From Francisella sp. SYW-9 (GTDB taxonomy: Bacteria > Pseudomonadota > Gammaproteobacteria > Francisellales > Francisellaceae): a stretch of DNA of 64,000 nt. The notes under the pieces were generated by a model that did no database searches, was not told where the DNA came from, and saw only the letters and a program-made list of their open reading frames with translations. Below, in pieces: positions 20,311 to 30,273 of the stretch (positions are counted from its first letter, which is position 1; every line of letters begins with the position of its first letter). The translations under genes were made by a program, and so were the position numbers. The stretch is taken from assembly GCF_008711465.1 (NCBI RefSeq), contig NZ_VXKQ01000001.1, forward strand, positions 1 to 64,000. The letters run 5' to 3'.

Positions 20311-20932
20311 CTACACTAGACTTTTTCTTTTTATTTCTAAACTTAGCTAATGAAGCGGCTATATATGCTTTTTTATCCATTTCTTGAGCTGTAGCAATAT
20401 TTTTATAAACATCTCGCTGTTTAGATTTTGCTTGTTTAACTCTTTGTTTATGAAAATCATACCTATTACGATAGTAGCCTTTTTGAGTTTTATACTCATC
20501 TTCAGTTAGGTTTATAGGTTGTCTCTCTTTTGCAATATCTACTAGAGAAATACAATCCATAGGACATGGTTCAATGCAAAGCTCACACCCTGTACACTCT
20601 GATTCAATTACCGTATGCATTAATTTTTTTGTTCCAGAAATCGCATCAACAGGACATACCTGCAAGCATTTTTCACAGCCTATACACATTGATTCATCTA
20701 TTTTTGCAACAGCTCGAGGTTTTACTATTCCTAATGAGTTATCTAGAGGAATCTCTGGTTTATTTAATAATTTTGATAATTCTTTTAAGGTTTTTTGTCC
20801 ACCTGTAATGCATTTATTATGTTTCTCACCATTTGTTATGGCTTTGGCATAACTGTAGCAATCTTCGTAAGTGCATTTTTGGCATTGAGTTTGAGGCAAT
20901 ACTTTATCAATCGAATCTACTGATGTAATCAT
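20303..20932 (-). CDS. rnfB: orphan RnfB-like ferredoxin, lacking the membrane anchor
   Basis: A 209-residue Fe-S protein. The RnfB/RsxB-specific 4Fe-4S domain comes first (LPQTQCQKCTYEDCYSYAKAI, about residues 12-32). Two ferredoxin 4Fe-4S motifs follow, CIGCEKCLQVCP (about 82-93) and CTGCELCIEPCP (about 112-123). A basic C-terminal tail ends in KKKKSS. True RnfB begins with a membrane helix, which is absent here. No rnfA, C, D, G or E gene is nearby. It is probably a soluble electron carrier. In enterobacteria the rsx operon ends in nth, so the rnfB-nth pair may be a remnant of that synteny. Confidence 0.85.
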   Translation of the reverse strand: MITSVDSIDKVLPQTQCQKCTYEDCYSYAKAITNGEKHNKCITGGQKTLKELSKLLNKPEIPLDNSLGIVKPRAVAKIDESMCIGCEKCLQVCPVDAISGTKKLMHTVIESECTGCELCIEPCPMDCISLVDIAKERQPINLTEDEYKTQKGYYRNRYDFHKQRVKQAKSKQRDVYKNIATAQEMDKKAYIAASLAKFRNKKKKSSVDE

Positions 20933-20933
20933 A

Positions 20934-21578
20934 TTAATATAATTCTACGTTTGTTTTGTTTTCTATATTATTTATGTAATTAGTTATATTACTAGGTATT
21001 TCAATTAGTCCTTTAGCCATTGTTAAAATGAAGAATATTGGGAATATATTGATATCATCCCAAGAGAACTTCTCACCATTAATAAATGGAGTTTTTACAT
21101 AGGGATCAATCTTCTCTAATAGCTCATTTATAGCTTTTATTGAGTCATAAGGAGGGTTTTTTAGTAAAGTATCCATATCACCAATGTACTGAGACTTTTT
21201 ATTTATAAAATAGTCTTTAGCACTTTGGGTAGGAAAATCGCACTCATTAGCTGGATGATGAGGTATGCGAGGATATACAACTCTGCGATAATGTGGAGCT
21301 AATTCAGAAATGTATTCTTTAGCAACACTATCTATAGTTGATGTAGCTATTTCAAAATCTTGTAACTTAGCGATGTAATTACATATCTCATCACTTTCTT
21401 TAATAAAGCTACCATCATCTTTTTCTAAAAATGGTACTTGCTTAGATCCAATTCTATCTATGTGAGATTTTTCATCATCATTTGCTAAAAATATCATTTC
21501 ATAGTCTAGTTTACTTAAATCTGCAACTAGTCTTACTTTTATACAAAAAGGACAATGATGGTACAAATATATTTTCAT
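20934..21578 (-). CDS. grxB: glutaredoxin 2 (GST-fold)
   Basis: A 214-residue protein with an N-terminal thioredoxin domain carrying the CPFC active site (YHHCPFCIKVR, about residues 6-16) and an all-helical C-terminal domain. This is the layout of E. coli Grx2. It uses glutathione to reduce protein disulfides in the cytoplasm. The motif SKQVPFLEKDDGSFIKESDEI contains the cis-Pro loop and glutathione contact residues. It is the first gene of the minus-strand operon grxB-rnfB-nth, with 1 bp to rnfB. Linking a glutathione reductant to two Fe-S proteins suggests a redox theme. Confidence 0.92.
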   Translation of the reverse strand: MKIYLYHHCPFCIKVRLVADLSKLDYEMIFLANDDEKSHIDRIGSKQVPFLEKDDGSFIKESDEICNYIAKLQDFEIATSTIDSVAKEYISELAPHYRRVVYPRIPHHPANECDFPTQSAKDYFINKKSQYIGDMDTLLKNPPYDSIKAINELLEKIDPYVKTPFINGEKFSWDDINIFPIFFILTMAKGLIEIPSNITNYINNIENKTNVELY

Positions 21579-21742
21579 AATAAATTATTTGTATATTTTT
21601 ATATTTTGCACTAATTATATCATTTATTTAGATTAGATAAACATAACAATGAGAAGTTAAAAAAATAGTAATTTTATTAACTTATATTTTGTTTTTTTAT
21701 AAAAAGAGATTAATATAAAATTTATTGTCATTAGGAAACACA

Positions 21743-23215
21743 ATGTTTAAAGATCTAAAATCTAAGCAAAGCTTTACAATTGCAGCTATTACATTTTGGG
21801 GACAGTTTGCAACTTATAGCCTTATATCTATATTAATCTTATATCTAACTAAATCAACAGCGCACTATGGTTTAGGCTTTTCGGAGCATCGAGCTTACTC
21901 ATTTCAAGGGGTTAGTCAAGCTATGGGATATGCTATATTAATGATAGGTGGGTATATCGCTGATAGATATTTAGGATTAAGAAGAGCTATTTTAGTAGGT
22001 AGCTTATTAATGGCTTTTAGCTATTTACTTATTTTTATAAGTGGTTTTTTTGTTCAATATACAAATGAATTTTTTATATTTTCTTATGCTTTGATTCCAG
22101 CAAGTACATCTTTATTTTTAGGTACATCATCCGGGATGGTATCTAAAATATACAGTACAGATTTTAAAGCAGCAAAAGGAGCTATGACTTCATTTTATAT
22201 TGCGATAAACTTAGGATGTGTAATAGCATTTGCAGTTTCACCGATATTAATAGGTTATAAATATGGAGCTTTAGCAGTCTTAGCTATAGTTTTTGTTGGT
22301 AAAACTATAGCAGCTTTGAATTTCTATTATCGTTTTGAAATGTATGACAATGTTGTTGATAAAATTGATAAAGAACCATTACCATCTAGATCAAAACTTA
22401 TAGTCATCTCATATTTAATAGCAGCGTATGTATTAACTCTTATATTCTATCAAATACCAAATCAGGCCAATGTTATATTAGGCATGATTAGTATTATTTG
22501 TTTGCTTGCATTCTTATTAAGAACAATAGTAGGTTTAAAAGCTGAAGTAAGAATTAAACAAGTAATTGGGCTATTTCTAATTGTGATAGCAGTAGTATTC
22601 TTTGTTGTTTATAACCAGATGGGATCAACATTAATATTATTAGCTAAAAATAACTCTGACCTCAACCTTTTGGGCTTAACAGTCAAACCAGCAAGTTATA
22701 ATTTGATAAACCCAATTATAATAATTTTTGGTGGAATGGCTTTGATTCGAATTTACCCTCGTATACCAAAATTTTATATACCATATCAATTTGCTGTAGG
22801 AGTATTATTATCAGCAGCGTCTCTATTAGTTTTGTATTATGCTTTTTTAAATACCTCAACAGGTATTATAAATGGTAACTATATAGGACTTACATTTATT
22901 TTATCTTCAATAGCAGAGTTATTTGTAAGTGCTGTTGGTCTAAGTATGATTGGAATATATTGTGAGCCTAAAACTATGGGGTTTGCTATGGGAGCCTGGT
23001 ATATAGCAGCATCATTATCGAACTCAATAACAGGTTTATTAAATCAAGTTGTTGCTTTACCAAAAGATGGTGTGTCAACATTTGCAAGCGCCACAATATA
23101 TCAAAATTACTTTTTAGATATGGGAACTTCAATATTAGTAATTGGAATCGTTATATGTTTTGTAACATTTGCAATGATAAAATATATGAAGGCAAGAAAT
23201 ATAGATTTTGTATAA
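21743..23215 (+). CDS. POT family proton-dependent oligopeptide transporter
   Basis: About 490 residues and 12-14 membrane segments. FTIAAITFWGQFATYSLISI is the first-helix region of POT permeases. The loop motif YIADRYLGLRRAIL and the helix-4 motif FYIAINLGCVIAFA are also present. Such carriers import di- and tripeptides with protons across the inner membrane. An upstream in-frame TTG exists at 21725, but the ATG at 21743 is preferred because TTAGGAA sits 8 bases before it. The gene converges on ftnA with only 3 bp between stop codons. Confidence 0.9.
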   Translation: MFKDLKSKQSFTIAAITFWGQFATYSLISILILYLTKSTAHYGLGFSEHRAYSFQGVSQAMGYAILMIGGYIADRYLGLRRAILVGSLLMAFSYLLIFISGFFVQYTNEFFIFSYALIPASTSLFLGTSSGMVSKIYSTDFKAAKGAMTSFYIAINLGCVIAFAVSPILIGYKYGALAVLAIVFVGKTIAALNFYYRFEMYDNVVDKIDKEPLPSRSKLIVISYLIAAYVLTLIFYQIPNQANVILGMISIICLLAFLLRTIVGLKAEVRIKQVIGLFLIVIAVVFFVVYNQMGSTLILLAKNNSDLNLLGLTVKPASYNLINPIIIIFGGMALIRIYPRIPKFYIPYQFAVGVLLSAASLLVLYYAFLNTSTGIINGNYIGLTFILSSIAELFVSAVGLSMIGIYCEPKTMGFAMGAWYIAASLSNSITGLLNQVVALPKDGVSTFASATIYQNYFLDMGTSILVIGIVICFVTFAMIKYMKARNIDFV

Positions 23216-23218
23216 GAT

Positions 23219-23722
23219 TTATATAGCAGTAGGAGATTTGAAAGTTCTTTTAGCAGCTTCTTGATCAAGTAGGTATAAGCCACTGTCTTTAACAAGTTTA
23301 ATTTTATTAATCATATCGCAAACTGTAGCTTCTTCTTCAACTTGCTCATCAACAAACCATTGTAAGAAGTTTTTAGTTGAATGCTCTTTTTCTTCTAAAG
23401 CAAGGTCCATTAAGTCATAAAATTTCTTTGTAACTTCTATTTCATGCTCAAGAGTTTTTTCGAAGGCATCAAGAAGAGATTTAAACTCATTTTGAGGAGC
23501 TGCGATAGCTCTTATTTTAATACGACCATTTTTATCGTTTATGAATCTCATTATTTTCTTTGCATGAAAGACTTCTTCTTCATATTGAGCCATAAACCAG
23601 TTAGAGAATCCACCTAACCCTAAATCTTCAGTGTATCCAGCCATAGCTAAATAAATATTTGCAGATTCAAGTTCATAATTTAGTTGTTCATTTAGCGCAG
23701 TCAATAATTTTTTTGATAACAT
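23219..23722 (-). CDS. ftnA: bacterial non-heme ferritin
   Basis: A 167-residue four-helix protein of the ferritin family that oxidises and stores iron in 24-subunit shells. Ferroxidase-centre ligands are visible in NYELESANIYLAMAGY (Glu near residue 17) and YEEEVFHAKKIM (Glu/His about 50-54), and later in DEQVEEEATVCD. No haem-ligand Met characteristic of bacterioferritin is evident. It is monocistronic, divergent from lipA across about 185 bp, and convergent with the POT gene. No clear Fur box was found upstream. Confidence 0.94.
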   Translation of the reverse strand: MLSKKLLTALNEQLNYELESANIYLAMAGYTEDLGLGGFSNWFMAQYEEEVFHAKKIMRFINDKNGRIKIRAIAAPQNEFKSLLDAFEKTLEHEIEVTKKFYDLMDLALEEKEHSTKNFLQWFVDEQVEEEATVCDMINKIKLVKDSGLYLLDQEAAKRTFKSPTAI

Positions 23723-23907
23723 AATTTATTCATTCCTTATTTTTTTAAACTCATACAAGAGTGTAATGATTTTTTATTATATGTTCAAATTTATTGCTGA
23801 ATAATATTTGCTATACAGTATAATATAAAACTAAATATTTATAATTAGTACTTAATATTTTATAATGTACTAAAAATTATAGTCTCATCAAATATTCTGT
23901 AAATGTT

Positions 23908-24891
23908 ATGAAAGAAATATCTAGTATAAAAATAAAGGTTGAAAGCGGTAATAAGTATACAACTGATCATGGTTTCCATGCTGTAAAGGATGGTATTAGA
24001 AATAAAAAAGAAAACTCTGTGCAGATACGTAAGCCAGAGTGGTTAAAGGTACAGCGACAAGATTCGAAAGAGTACCAAAAAGTAAAATCTATCACAAAGA
24101 AACACAAATTAGCTACAGTCTGTGAAGAAGCAAAATGTCCTAATATAAATGAGTGTTGGTCTCATGGCACTGCAACAATTATGCTAATGGGGGCCGTATG
24201 TACTCGAGCATGTAAATTTTGTTCTGTAGATACAGGTAATCCTAAAGGGTGGCTTGATAAAGATGAGCCTAAAAATACTGCAGAAAGTGTTAGATTAATG
24301 AATTTAGAATATGTAGTACTTACGTCAGTAGATAGAGATGATCTAGAAGATGGTGGAGCTGGTCATTATGCAGAGACTATTACAGCTATAAAGAATGTTG
24401 ATGAGAATATTAAAGTAGAAGCTTTGACTCCAGATTTTGCAGGTGTTAAAGAAAATGTTGATAAGATTATCAATACAAGAGTTGATGTGATAGCTCAAAA
24501 TATTGAGACTGTCGAGCGTTTGACTCATCCTGTACGTGATCCTAGAGCAGGTTATAGACAGACATTAGATTTTTTAAAGTATGTTAAAGAGAAGGCTCCT
24601 AAAGTTTTAACTAAGACTAGTATCATGGTTGGGCTTGGTGAAACTGATGAGGAAATCTATAAAACAATGGATGATGCTAGAGAAGCTGGGGTGGATATTA
24701 TAACTCTTGGTCAATATATGCAGCCAACAAGACATCACTTAAGTGTAGAGAGATTTGTAACGCCAAAACAGTTTGAAGAGTATCGTAAAATAGGTTTAGA
24801 AAAAGGTTTTTTAGAAGTTGCATCGGGACCGATGGTTAGATCAAGTTATAGAGCTGATAGAGTTTTCAAAAGAAATAATCTAGATTTGTAA
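23908..24891 (+). CDS. lipA: lipoyl synthase
   Basis: A 327-residue radical-SAM enzyme that inserts two sulfurs into octanoyl-protein. The auxiliary cluster cysteines are in [12 protein letters not shown] (about residues 71-82). The SAM cluster motif C-x3-C-x2-C is CTRACKFC (about 97-104). The conserved C-terminal [11 protein letters not shown] supplies the serine ligand. Length is normal. No lipB is adjacent. elbB, yebC and ruvC follow on the same strand with small gaps, so they may share a transcript. Confidence 0.97.
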   Translation: MKEISSIKIKVESGNKYTTDHGFHAVKDGIRNKKENSVQIRKPEWLKVQRQDSKEYQKVKSITKKHKLATVCEEAKCPNINECWSHGTATIMLMGAVCTRACKFCSVDTGNPKGWLDKDEPKNTAESVRLMNLEYVVLTSVDRDDLEDGGAGHYAETITAIKNVDENIKVEALTPDFAGVKENVDKIINTRVDVIAQNIETVERLTHPVRDPRAGYRQTLDFLKYVKEKAPKVLTKTSIMVGLGETDEEIYKTMDDAREAGVDIITLGQYMQPTRHHLSVERFVTPKQFEEYRKIGLEKGFLEVASGPMVRSSYRADRVFKRNNLDL

Positions 24892-24920
24892 AATCAAAAC
24901 AAAAATAAAGGTGAAATAAA

Positions 24921-25580
24921 ATGGCAAAAGTAGCGGTAGTATTATCTGGGTGCGGATATCTTGATGGTTCAGAAATATACGAAACTGTATTGACTATATT
25001 AGCTTTAGAAAAAAATGGCTTAGAATGGCAGGGTATTTCCTTAAATAAAAACCAAAAGCATGTGATCAATCACTTACATCAATCTGTCGATAATAAAGCA
25101 TCTGCTCGTAATATCTTAGAAGAATCAGCTCGTATAACACGTGGAAATGTTATTGATATAACAGAAGCTGATAGTGATGACTATGATGCTGTGATTTTTC
25201 CTGGTGGTTTTGGAGCTGCAAAAAATATTATGGATTTTGCCTTTGTAGGTGATGAAAGTTATACAATGGATGAAGAGGTTTTAACTTTTGCTAGAGCATT
25301 TTATTTAGCAGATAAGCCAGCTGGATATATGTGTATAGCACCTTTGATGATACCTTTAGTGTATCCAGAAGGTACAAAAGCAACAGTTGGTACAGATCAA
25401 AATACTTCAGCTATTTTGGAAAAAAAAGGTGCTGAGGCTGTAATTATGGATGCTACAGATATATGTGTTGACGAGAGTTCAAAAGTAGTATCAACTCCTG
25501 CGTATATGTGTGCGAGAAATATATTAGAAGCATCCCAAGGTATTGAGAAATTAGTAGAGAAAATAGTTAGTTATATTTAA
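24921..25580 (+). CDS. elbB: ElbB/YajL-type glyoxalase-like protein (DJ-1 fold)
   Basis: A 219-residue protein of the ElbB family. It starts MAKVAVVLSGCGYLDGSEIYETV, has the DJ-1/PfpI core FPGGFGAAKN (about residues 92-101), and carries the nucleophile-elbow Cys in GYMCIAPLMIP (about 132-142). E. coli ElbB has weak glyoxalase activity and was linked genetically to isoprenoid synthesis; its main role is not settled. A Shine-Dalgarno AAAGGTGA precedes the ATG. It lies 29 bp after lipA and 21 bp before yebC. Confidence 0.9.
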   Translation: MAKVAVVLSGCGYLDGSEIYETVLTILALEKNGLEWQGISLNKNQKHVINHLHQSVDNKASARNILEESARITRGNVIDITEADSDDYDAVIFPGGFGAAKNIMDFAFVGDESYTMDEEVLTFARAFYLADKPAGYMCIAPLMIPLVYPEGTKATVGTDQNTSAILEKKGAEAVIMDATDICVDESSKVVSTPAYMCARNILEASQGIEKLVEKIVSYI

Positions 25581-25601
25581 ATATTAAACAAAGGTGTAAA
25601 A

Positions 25602-26348
25602 ATGGCAGGTCATAGTAAATGGGCTAATATTAAGCATAAAAAAGCAAAAGAAGATGCAAAAAGAGGTAAAGTTTTTACTAAGCTAATCAGAGAGATTACT
25701 GTTGCTGCAAGACTTGGAGGAGGTGATAAAGATGCTAATCCAAGACTTAGGGCAGCAATAGCTACAGCTTTAGCAAATAACATGAGTAAAGATACTATTG
25801 AGCGAGCTGTACTAAAAGGTGCAGGTGGTGATGATAGTGCTAACGTTGAAGAAGTACGTTATGAAGGTTATGGTCCAAATGGTGTAGCTATTATGGTTGA
25901 CTGTATGACAGATAATCGTAATCGTACAGTTGGTGAAGTTCGCCATGCATTTACAAAAAGTGGTGGTAATCTTGGTACAGATGGTTCAGTAGCATATATG
26001 TTTACTAAAAAAGGCATTATATCTTTTGCTCCAGGCATCGATGAAGATGAGCTAATGGAAGCTGCATTAGAAGTTGGTGCTGAAGATGTTGTTACACATG
26101 AGGATGGCAGTATCGATGTTATGACTGATCCACAAGATTTCTCAGATGTTCAAGAAGCTTTAATTGAAAAAGGCTTTAACTCTGAAAGTGCAGAAGTTAC
26201 ATTTGATGCTGAGACAAAAGCTGAGCTAGATGTTGAAACTGCTGAGAAAGTTATGAATCTAATTGATAAATTAGAAGATCTTGATGATGTGCAAAATGTT
26301 TATTCTAATGCTAACTTTACTCAAGAGCTAATGGAGCAGTTAGGTTAA
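25602..26348 (+). CDS. yebC: YebC/PmpR family DNA-binding regulator
   Basis: A 248-residue protein with the family's start [22 protein letters not shown] and the motifs [14 protein letters not shown] and [14 protein letters not shown]. YebC proteins are described as transcription regulators, and recent work on some members ties them to relief of ribosome stalling. Length is normal. In most gammaproteobacteria yebC precedes ruvC as here; the ruvC start is 145 bp further on. Confidence 0.95.
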   Translation: MAGHSKWANIKHKKAKEDAKRGKVFTKLIREITVAARLGGGDKDANPRLRAAIATALANNMSKDTIERAVLKGAGGDDSANVEEVRYEGYGPNGVAIMVDCMTDNRNRTVGEVRHAFTKSGGNLGTDGSVAYMFTKKGIISFAPGIDEDELMEAALEVGAEDVVTHEDGSIDVMTDPQDFSDVQEALIEKGFNSESAEVTFDAETKAELDVETAEKVMNLIDKLEDLDDVQNVYSNANFTQELMEQLG

Positions 26349-26493
26349 TTTCTTTTTACTATTTGAATATAATGACAAGTCACAAATTATTACTACAAAT
26401 ATTTCTTTATATTTTATATATGCTCCTATCTATTAGAAGCTATCTGTAATAAAATTTTTCTAGTTACATTTTTTATATAAAATTTAAAAACGT

Positions 26494-27009
26494 ATGATCA
26501 TTTTAGGGATAGATCCAGGTTCGAGAATAACAGGTTTTGGAGTTATTAAAATCCAAGCTAATAAAATGTATTATGTTGCTAGTGGATGTATCCGTATTAC
26601 AGAAACAGCTACTGCAAGACGTTTGAAACAAATCGCTGATGGTATAACAGAAGTTATAAACATATATGCACCAACGGAATCAGCAATAGAACAGATCTTT
26701 ATGTTTCAAAATCCTATGGGGGCTATCAAATTAGGTCAAGCTAGAGGTGTTGCAATGTGTACTTTGGCAATAAATAATCTAGAGGTTAGTGAGTATTCAG
26801 CAAAACAAATTAAGCAAGCAGTTGTAGGAACTGGCGGTGCTGCTAAATCCCAAGTACAGCATATGGTACAGTCATTGTTAGGACTAAGTAAAAAGCCTCC
26901 AGAGGATGCAGCAGATGCTCTTGCAATAGCAATATGTCACTATCATAGCAGTAAATCTTTAGCAAAAATATCAGGAGCAAGTAGAGTAGCTCAGAAAAGA
27001 ATCAAATAA
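26494..27009 (+). CDS. ruvC: RuvC Holliday junction resolvase
   Basis: A 171-residue dimeric endonuclease with an RNase H fold. The four acidic active-site residues are recognisable: Asp7 in ILGIDPGS, Glu near 67 in SAIEQIF, and the Asp pair in [14 protein letters not shown] near 138-145. It cuts Holliday junctions with RuvAB. There is no clear Shine-Dalgarno before the ATG. In relatives ruvA and ruvB usually follow. Here an MFS gene is inserted before ruvA, and ruvB is not in the window. Confidence 0.96.
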   Translation: MIILGIDPGSRITGFGVIKIQANKMYYVASGCIRITETATARRLKQIADGITEVINIYAPTESAIEQIFMFQNPMGAIKLGQARGVAMCTLAINNLEVSEYSAKQIKQAVVGTGGAAKSQVQHMVQSLLGLSKKPPEDAADALAIAICHYHSSKSLAKISGASRVAQKRIK

Positions 27010-27023
27010 AATTTCAAAAAGGT

Positions 27024-27052
27024 TTGTCAATATTATAAGTGATACCTATAAT
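27024..27052 (+). promoter_or_regulatory. sigma-70-type promoter upstream of the MFS gene
   Basis: TTGTCA at 27024-27029 and a perfect TATAAT at 27047-27052 are separated by exactly 17 bases. Transcription should begin near 27059, giving about 25 bases of leader before the ATG at 27085. The promoter lies just after the ruvC stop and would drive the MFS gene and probably ruvA, independently of yebC-ruvC. Confidence 0.65.
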
Positions 27053-27084
27053 AGGTTCTATTGCAAATATTCTATATAACAAAT

Positions 27085-28278
27085 ATGAATTCAAAATATT
27101 ATCTTAGAGCTTGTACAATATGGCTAATTGGAGCTATGTTTTTCTTCTATGAATTCTTTTTGAGAGTGTTGCCAAACTCTTTACATGAGGATATTGTTAG
27201 TAGCTTTCATGCTACAGCTTTTAGCTTCTCTTTATTTGGGGGGGCTTTTTACTTATGTTATTCGTTATTGCAGGTACCCGTAGGTTTTATATTTGATAAA
27301 TTTGGTATAAAAAAATCACTATTCTTCGCTGCGATAACATGCTCTTTAGGGGCTTTGCTTTTTTCAGCAACATCTAGCTTAGAAGTTGCTGTATTTGCAA
27401 GATGCTTAATGGGTGTTGGTGCTGCTTTTGGATTTCTGGGATTATTGATAATATCAACACATTGGTTTCCAATGAGATATATGGGGATATTATCTGGATC
27501 AACGCAAATATTAGGCACAATGGGACCAATTTTAGCAGGTGGGCCACTGTTATTTTTTGTTAGTTATTTAAATAGCTGGAGATTAGTTATATTCATCGCA
27601 GCTGTTGTAGGGATAATATTAGCAGTCTTGATTATATTAATTGTTAAAGAAAGTCCAAAAAGTACTCAAGTGCTAAGTAAAAATGAAATTACTAGTGATA
27701 TAAAATGTAATCTTTTAAATAAAAAATTAGTTACTATATATTTATATGCATTTTTTATATATTGCACTATACCTACTTTGGGAGCTATTTGGGGCGTGAC
27801 TTTATTAGAAAGTAAAGGTCTCAATGTGACTCAAGCTTCTTATGCAATTGCTTTTCTATGGTTAGGTCTTGGTATAGGAAGTCCTGCTTTTGGTCTTATG
27901 TATGATAAGCTTAGACAAAGAGTAAATATTTTAGCGGTAGTATCAGTTATTGGTTTAGTTTGTGTTTCGTTACTGCTTATTTTGAAGTTAAATCAAACTT
28001 TAAGCATGATTTTGTTATTTTTGATAGGTTGTGCAGCAGCGGGTCAAACACTGTCTTTTACAGTTATTGCTAACTATAGGGAAGAAAAGCCTAAATCAAT
28101 ATTTTTTGGTATTAATAATACTGTAGTAATGTTGTCAGGGTTTGTTGTGCCAATTATTGTTGGTAGTTTAGTACATAATTTTGATTTAAATATTTCTATG
28201 GCGTTAATTATTCTTCCAATAGCATTTTTAATTTCATTATTTATAAGTTTAAAATTATCAACAGTTCAAAAGAACTAG
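27085..28278 (+). CDS. MFS permease, Pht/Fpt-like amino-acid or nutrient transporter
   Basis: About 397 residues and 12 membrane segments. The loop 2-3 signature DKFGIKKSL fits the MFS motif A. The N-terminus (WLIGAMFFFYEFFLRVLPNS) is typical of the Legionella Pht and Francisella Fpt permeases, several of which carry amino acids or nucleosides. The substrate is not predictable here. A TTG at 27061 is in frame, but it coincides with the predicted transcription start, so the ATG at 27085 is chosen. ruvA begins 12 bp after the stop, so the permease is wedged between ruvC and ruvA. Confidence 0.87.
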   Translation: MNSKYYLRACTIWLIGAMFFFYEFFLRVLPNSLHEDIVSSFHATAFSFSLFGGAFYLCYSLLQVPVGFIFDKFGIKKSLFFAAITCSLGALLFSATSSLEVAVFARCLMGVGAAFGFLGLLIISTHWFPMRYMGILSGSTQILGTMGPILAGGPLLFFVSYLNSWRLVIFIAAVVGIILAVLIILIVKESPKSTQVLSKNEITSDIKCNLLNKKLVTIYLYAFFIYCTIPTLGAIWGVTLLESKGLNVTQASYAIAFLWLGLGIGSPAFGLMYDKLRQRVNILAVVSVIGLVCVSLLLILKLNQTLSMILLFLIGCAAAGQTLSFTVIANYREEKPKSIFFGINNTVVMLSGFVVPIIVGSLVHNFDLNISMALIILPIAFLISLFISLKLSTVQKN

Positions 28279-28290
28279 GGAATATTATCG

Positions 28291-28941
28291 ATGATAAGTT
28301 TTATAAAAGGTGTATTGATTGAAAAAGATCCAACAGCTTTATTGATTGATGTAAATGGTTTGGGCTATGAAGTTTTTGTGCCGATGACTACTTTTTACTC
28401 ATTAGGTGAGACAGGATCAACTATAAGCTTATACACACATTTTGTAGTTAGAGAAGATGCTCAACAATTATATGGTTTTAAATCAAAAGTTGATAAAAAA
28501 GTTTTCCAAGAGTTAATCAAGGTAAGTGGTATTGGAGCTAGAACAGCATTGGCAATTTTGTCGGGTATGGATTCGAAAACTCTTTTACATTGCATTGAAA
28601 ATAAAGATTATGGTTTATTAGCTACAGTACCAGGAATTGGTAAGAAAACAGCTGAACGTCTAGTTGTAGAGATCTATGATAAATTATTAAAGATGGCTAA
28701 TGAAATTTATGGGCAATCGGATGATTCTAATACAAATAGTGTAGGAAGAAGCTCTGAACAAGTATCGACACCAGCAGCTATATCAAACTCTATATTTAAT
28801 GAATCAGTAGATGCATTATTAGCTTTAGGGTATAAACAAAAGGATGCTGAAAAAATGATTCGTGGTTCTATAGGTGATGCCAAGACAGCAGCTGAAGCTA
28901 TTCGGAAAGCTTTACAAGGATCTATAAAGTCAAAGCGTTAA
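28291..28941 (+). CDS. ruvA: RuvA Holliday junction DNA-binding subunit
   Basis: A 216-residue protein with the N-terminal OB-fold ([20 protein letters not shown]). Two helix-hairpin-helix motifs follow ([13 protein letters not shown]-like [13 protein letters not shown] near 78-90 and [13 protein letters not shown] near 112-124). The C-terminal domain that contacts RuvB is [15 protein letters not shown]. It forms the tetramer that holds the junction for the RuvB motor. RuvB is not adjacent: an MFS gene follows at 41 bp. Confidence 0.96.
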   Translation: MISFIKGVLIEKDPTALLIDVNGLGYEVFVPMTTFYSLGETGSTISLYTHFVVREDAQQLYGFKSKVDKKVFQELIKVSGIGARTALAILSGMDSKTLLHCIENKDYGLLATVPGIGKKTAERLVVEIYDKLLKMANEIYGQSDDSNTNSVGRSSEQVSTPAAISNSIFNESVDALLALGYKQKDAEKMIRGSIGDAKTAAEAIRKALQGSIKSKR

Positions 28942-28981
28942 ATATTTGAGCTTATAATAATATTCAGCTGGAGAAATTAAA

Positions 28982-30187
28982 ATGAGATATTTTTTGATTG
29001 GTTGGATATATGTCATTTACGAGTATGTATTAAGATTATCTGATAGTGTTATTCTAGTTAACTTACAGGATCAATATCATTTATCAGCTAATCATTTAGC
29101 ATCTTTATCATCAGCTTATTATTTTGCATATATTGGTTTGATGATTCCAGCAAGTATTTTAATTGATCGTTTTGGACTATATAGAACGTGGATAGTAGCT
29201 ATAAGTATTTTAGCTATGGGTTCGTTGATGTTTGCTTTATCTCCTAATATAGAGATATTAATAGTTGCTAGGATCTTTATGGGGATAGGTTCTGCTTTTG
29301 CAATAATCGGTATATTTGCTTTATCTGTTGAAAATGTTAAACATTCAGGCACTCTCATTGGGCTAACTATGTTAATGGCAATGATAGGTGCATTAATTGG
29401 TCAAGGACCATGGTTACAGTTTACAAACTATCTTGGGAATTGGCGAGAAACATATATATATGCTGCAGTGTTTGGCATTATATTGATGTTTATTTGGACA
29501 GTATTTTGTCGAAAAGTAAGAAGTTTAGCTAAGACAAAAACTTTATATGCTATTTTAAAAGATCTTAAATGTTTGATAAAGTCACCATTATTTTGGATTG
29601 TAGCAATATTTATGGGGTGCTTAAGTACACCTCAAACAGCATTTTTAGCCTTATGGGGTCCTAGTTATTTACAAAAAGCTTATCATATTGATGCAACTCA
29701 AGCAGCATATCTTGTTTCTATAATTACAGTTGGTGGTTTATTTGGTGCAATATTTTTTGGCTGGTTAAGTGATAAGCTAGTAAATATTAAATACTTATTA
29801 GTTTTGTGTGGTTTTTTAACAGTTGGGCTATTTATAGTTTTAATGAATGGAATATTTACCTCAGAGATTATTCTTATAGCTATTTTATTTTTAATAGGAG
29901 CTATTACAAATGCAAATACTATGATTTTTGCATTTCTTGGGCGTAAATTCAGTAAATTTCCAAAGGCATCTGTACAGGGTTCGGCTAATACGTTGAATAT
30001 GGGCGGAGGGCCAATAATGCAGGTATTAATTGGTTTAATAATGAGCTTTCAAACATCAGATATTGCAAATCAGCTTAGTTTACCTGTTATGAAAAATGCA
30101 ATGTATGCTATACCAGTAACATTAGCCATATTTTCATTAGTCTTTATAGTTCTGCCTAAAGAAAAGTTTATCACTACTAAATTTTAA
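28982..30187 (+). CDS. MFS permease, Pht/Fpt-like
   Basis: A 401-residue, 12-segment permease with a short N-terminus (MRYFLIGWIYVIYEYVLRLSD) and a motif A variant DRFGLYRTW after helix 2. The helix-5 region GIGSAFAIIGIF and the mid-loop SDKLVNIKYLL support MFS. It resembles the neighbouring permease in layout but is clearly diverged, so it is not a recent tandem copy. It follows ruvA by 41 bp with GGAG before the ATG and may be read from the same transcript. The substrate is unknown. Confidence 0.85.
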   Translation: MRYFLIGWIYVIYEYVLRLSDSVILVNLQDQYHLSANHLASLSSAYYFAYIGLMIPASILIDRFGLYRTWIVAISILAMGSLMFALSPNIEILIVARIFMGIGSAFAIIGIFALSVENVKHSGTLIGLTMLMAMIGALIGQGPWLQFTNYLGNWRETYIYAAVFGIILMFIWTVFCRKVRSLAKTKTLYAILKDLKCLIKSPLFWIVAIFMGCLSTPQTAFLALWGPSYLQKAYHIDATQAAYLVSIITVGGLFGAIFFGWLSDKLVNIKYLLVLCGFLTVGLFIVLMNGIFTSEIILIAILFLIGAITNANTMIFAFLGRKFSKFPKASVQGSANTLNMGGGPIMQVLIGLIMSFQTSDIANQLSLPVMKNAMYAIPVTLAIFSLVFIVLPKEKFITTKF

Positions 30188-30273
30188 AAGTTTTATTGTG
30201 TTCTATATATTTAATTGTTAGTAAGATATAAAATATCAAAGTTAATATATTTAAACTTTAAATAAGGGTATAA

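Noticed and set aside
20566-20852. Two plus-strand open frames opposite rnfB
   Set aside because: They lie wholly antisense to a gene with clear Fe-S motifs, have no ribosome sites, and encode low-complexity hydrophobic sequence.
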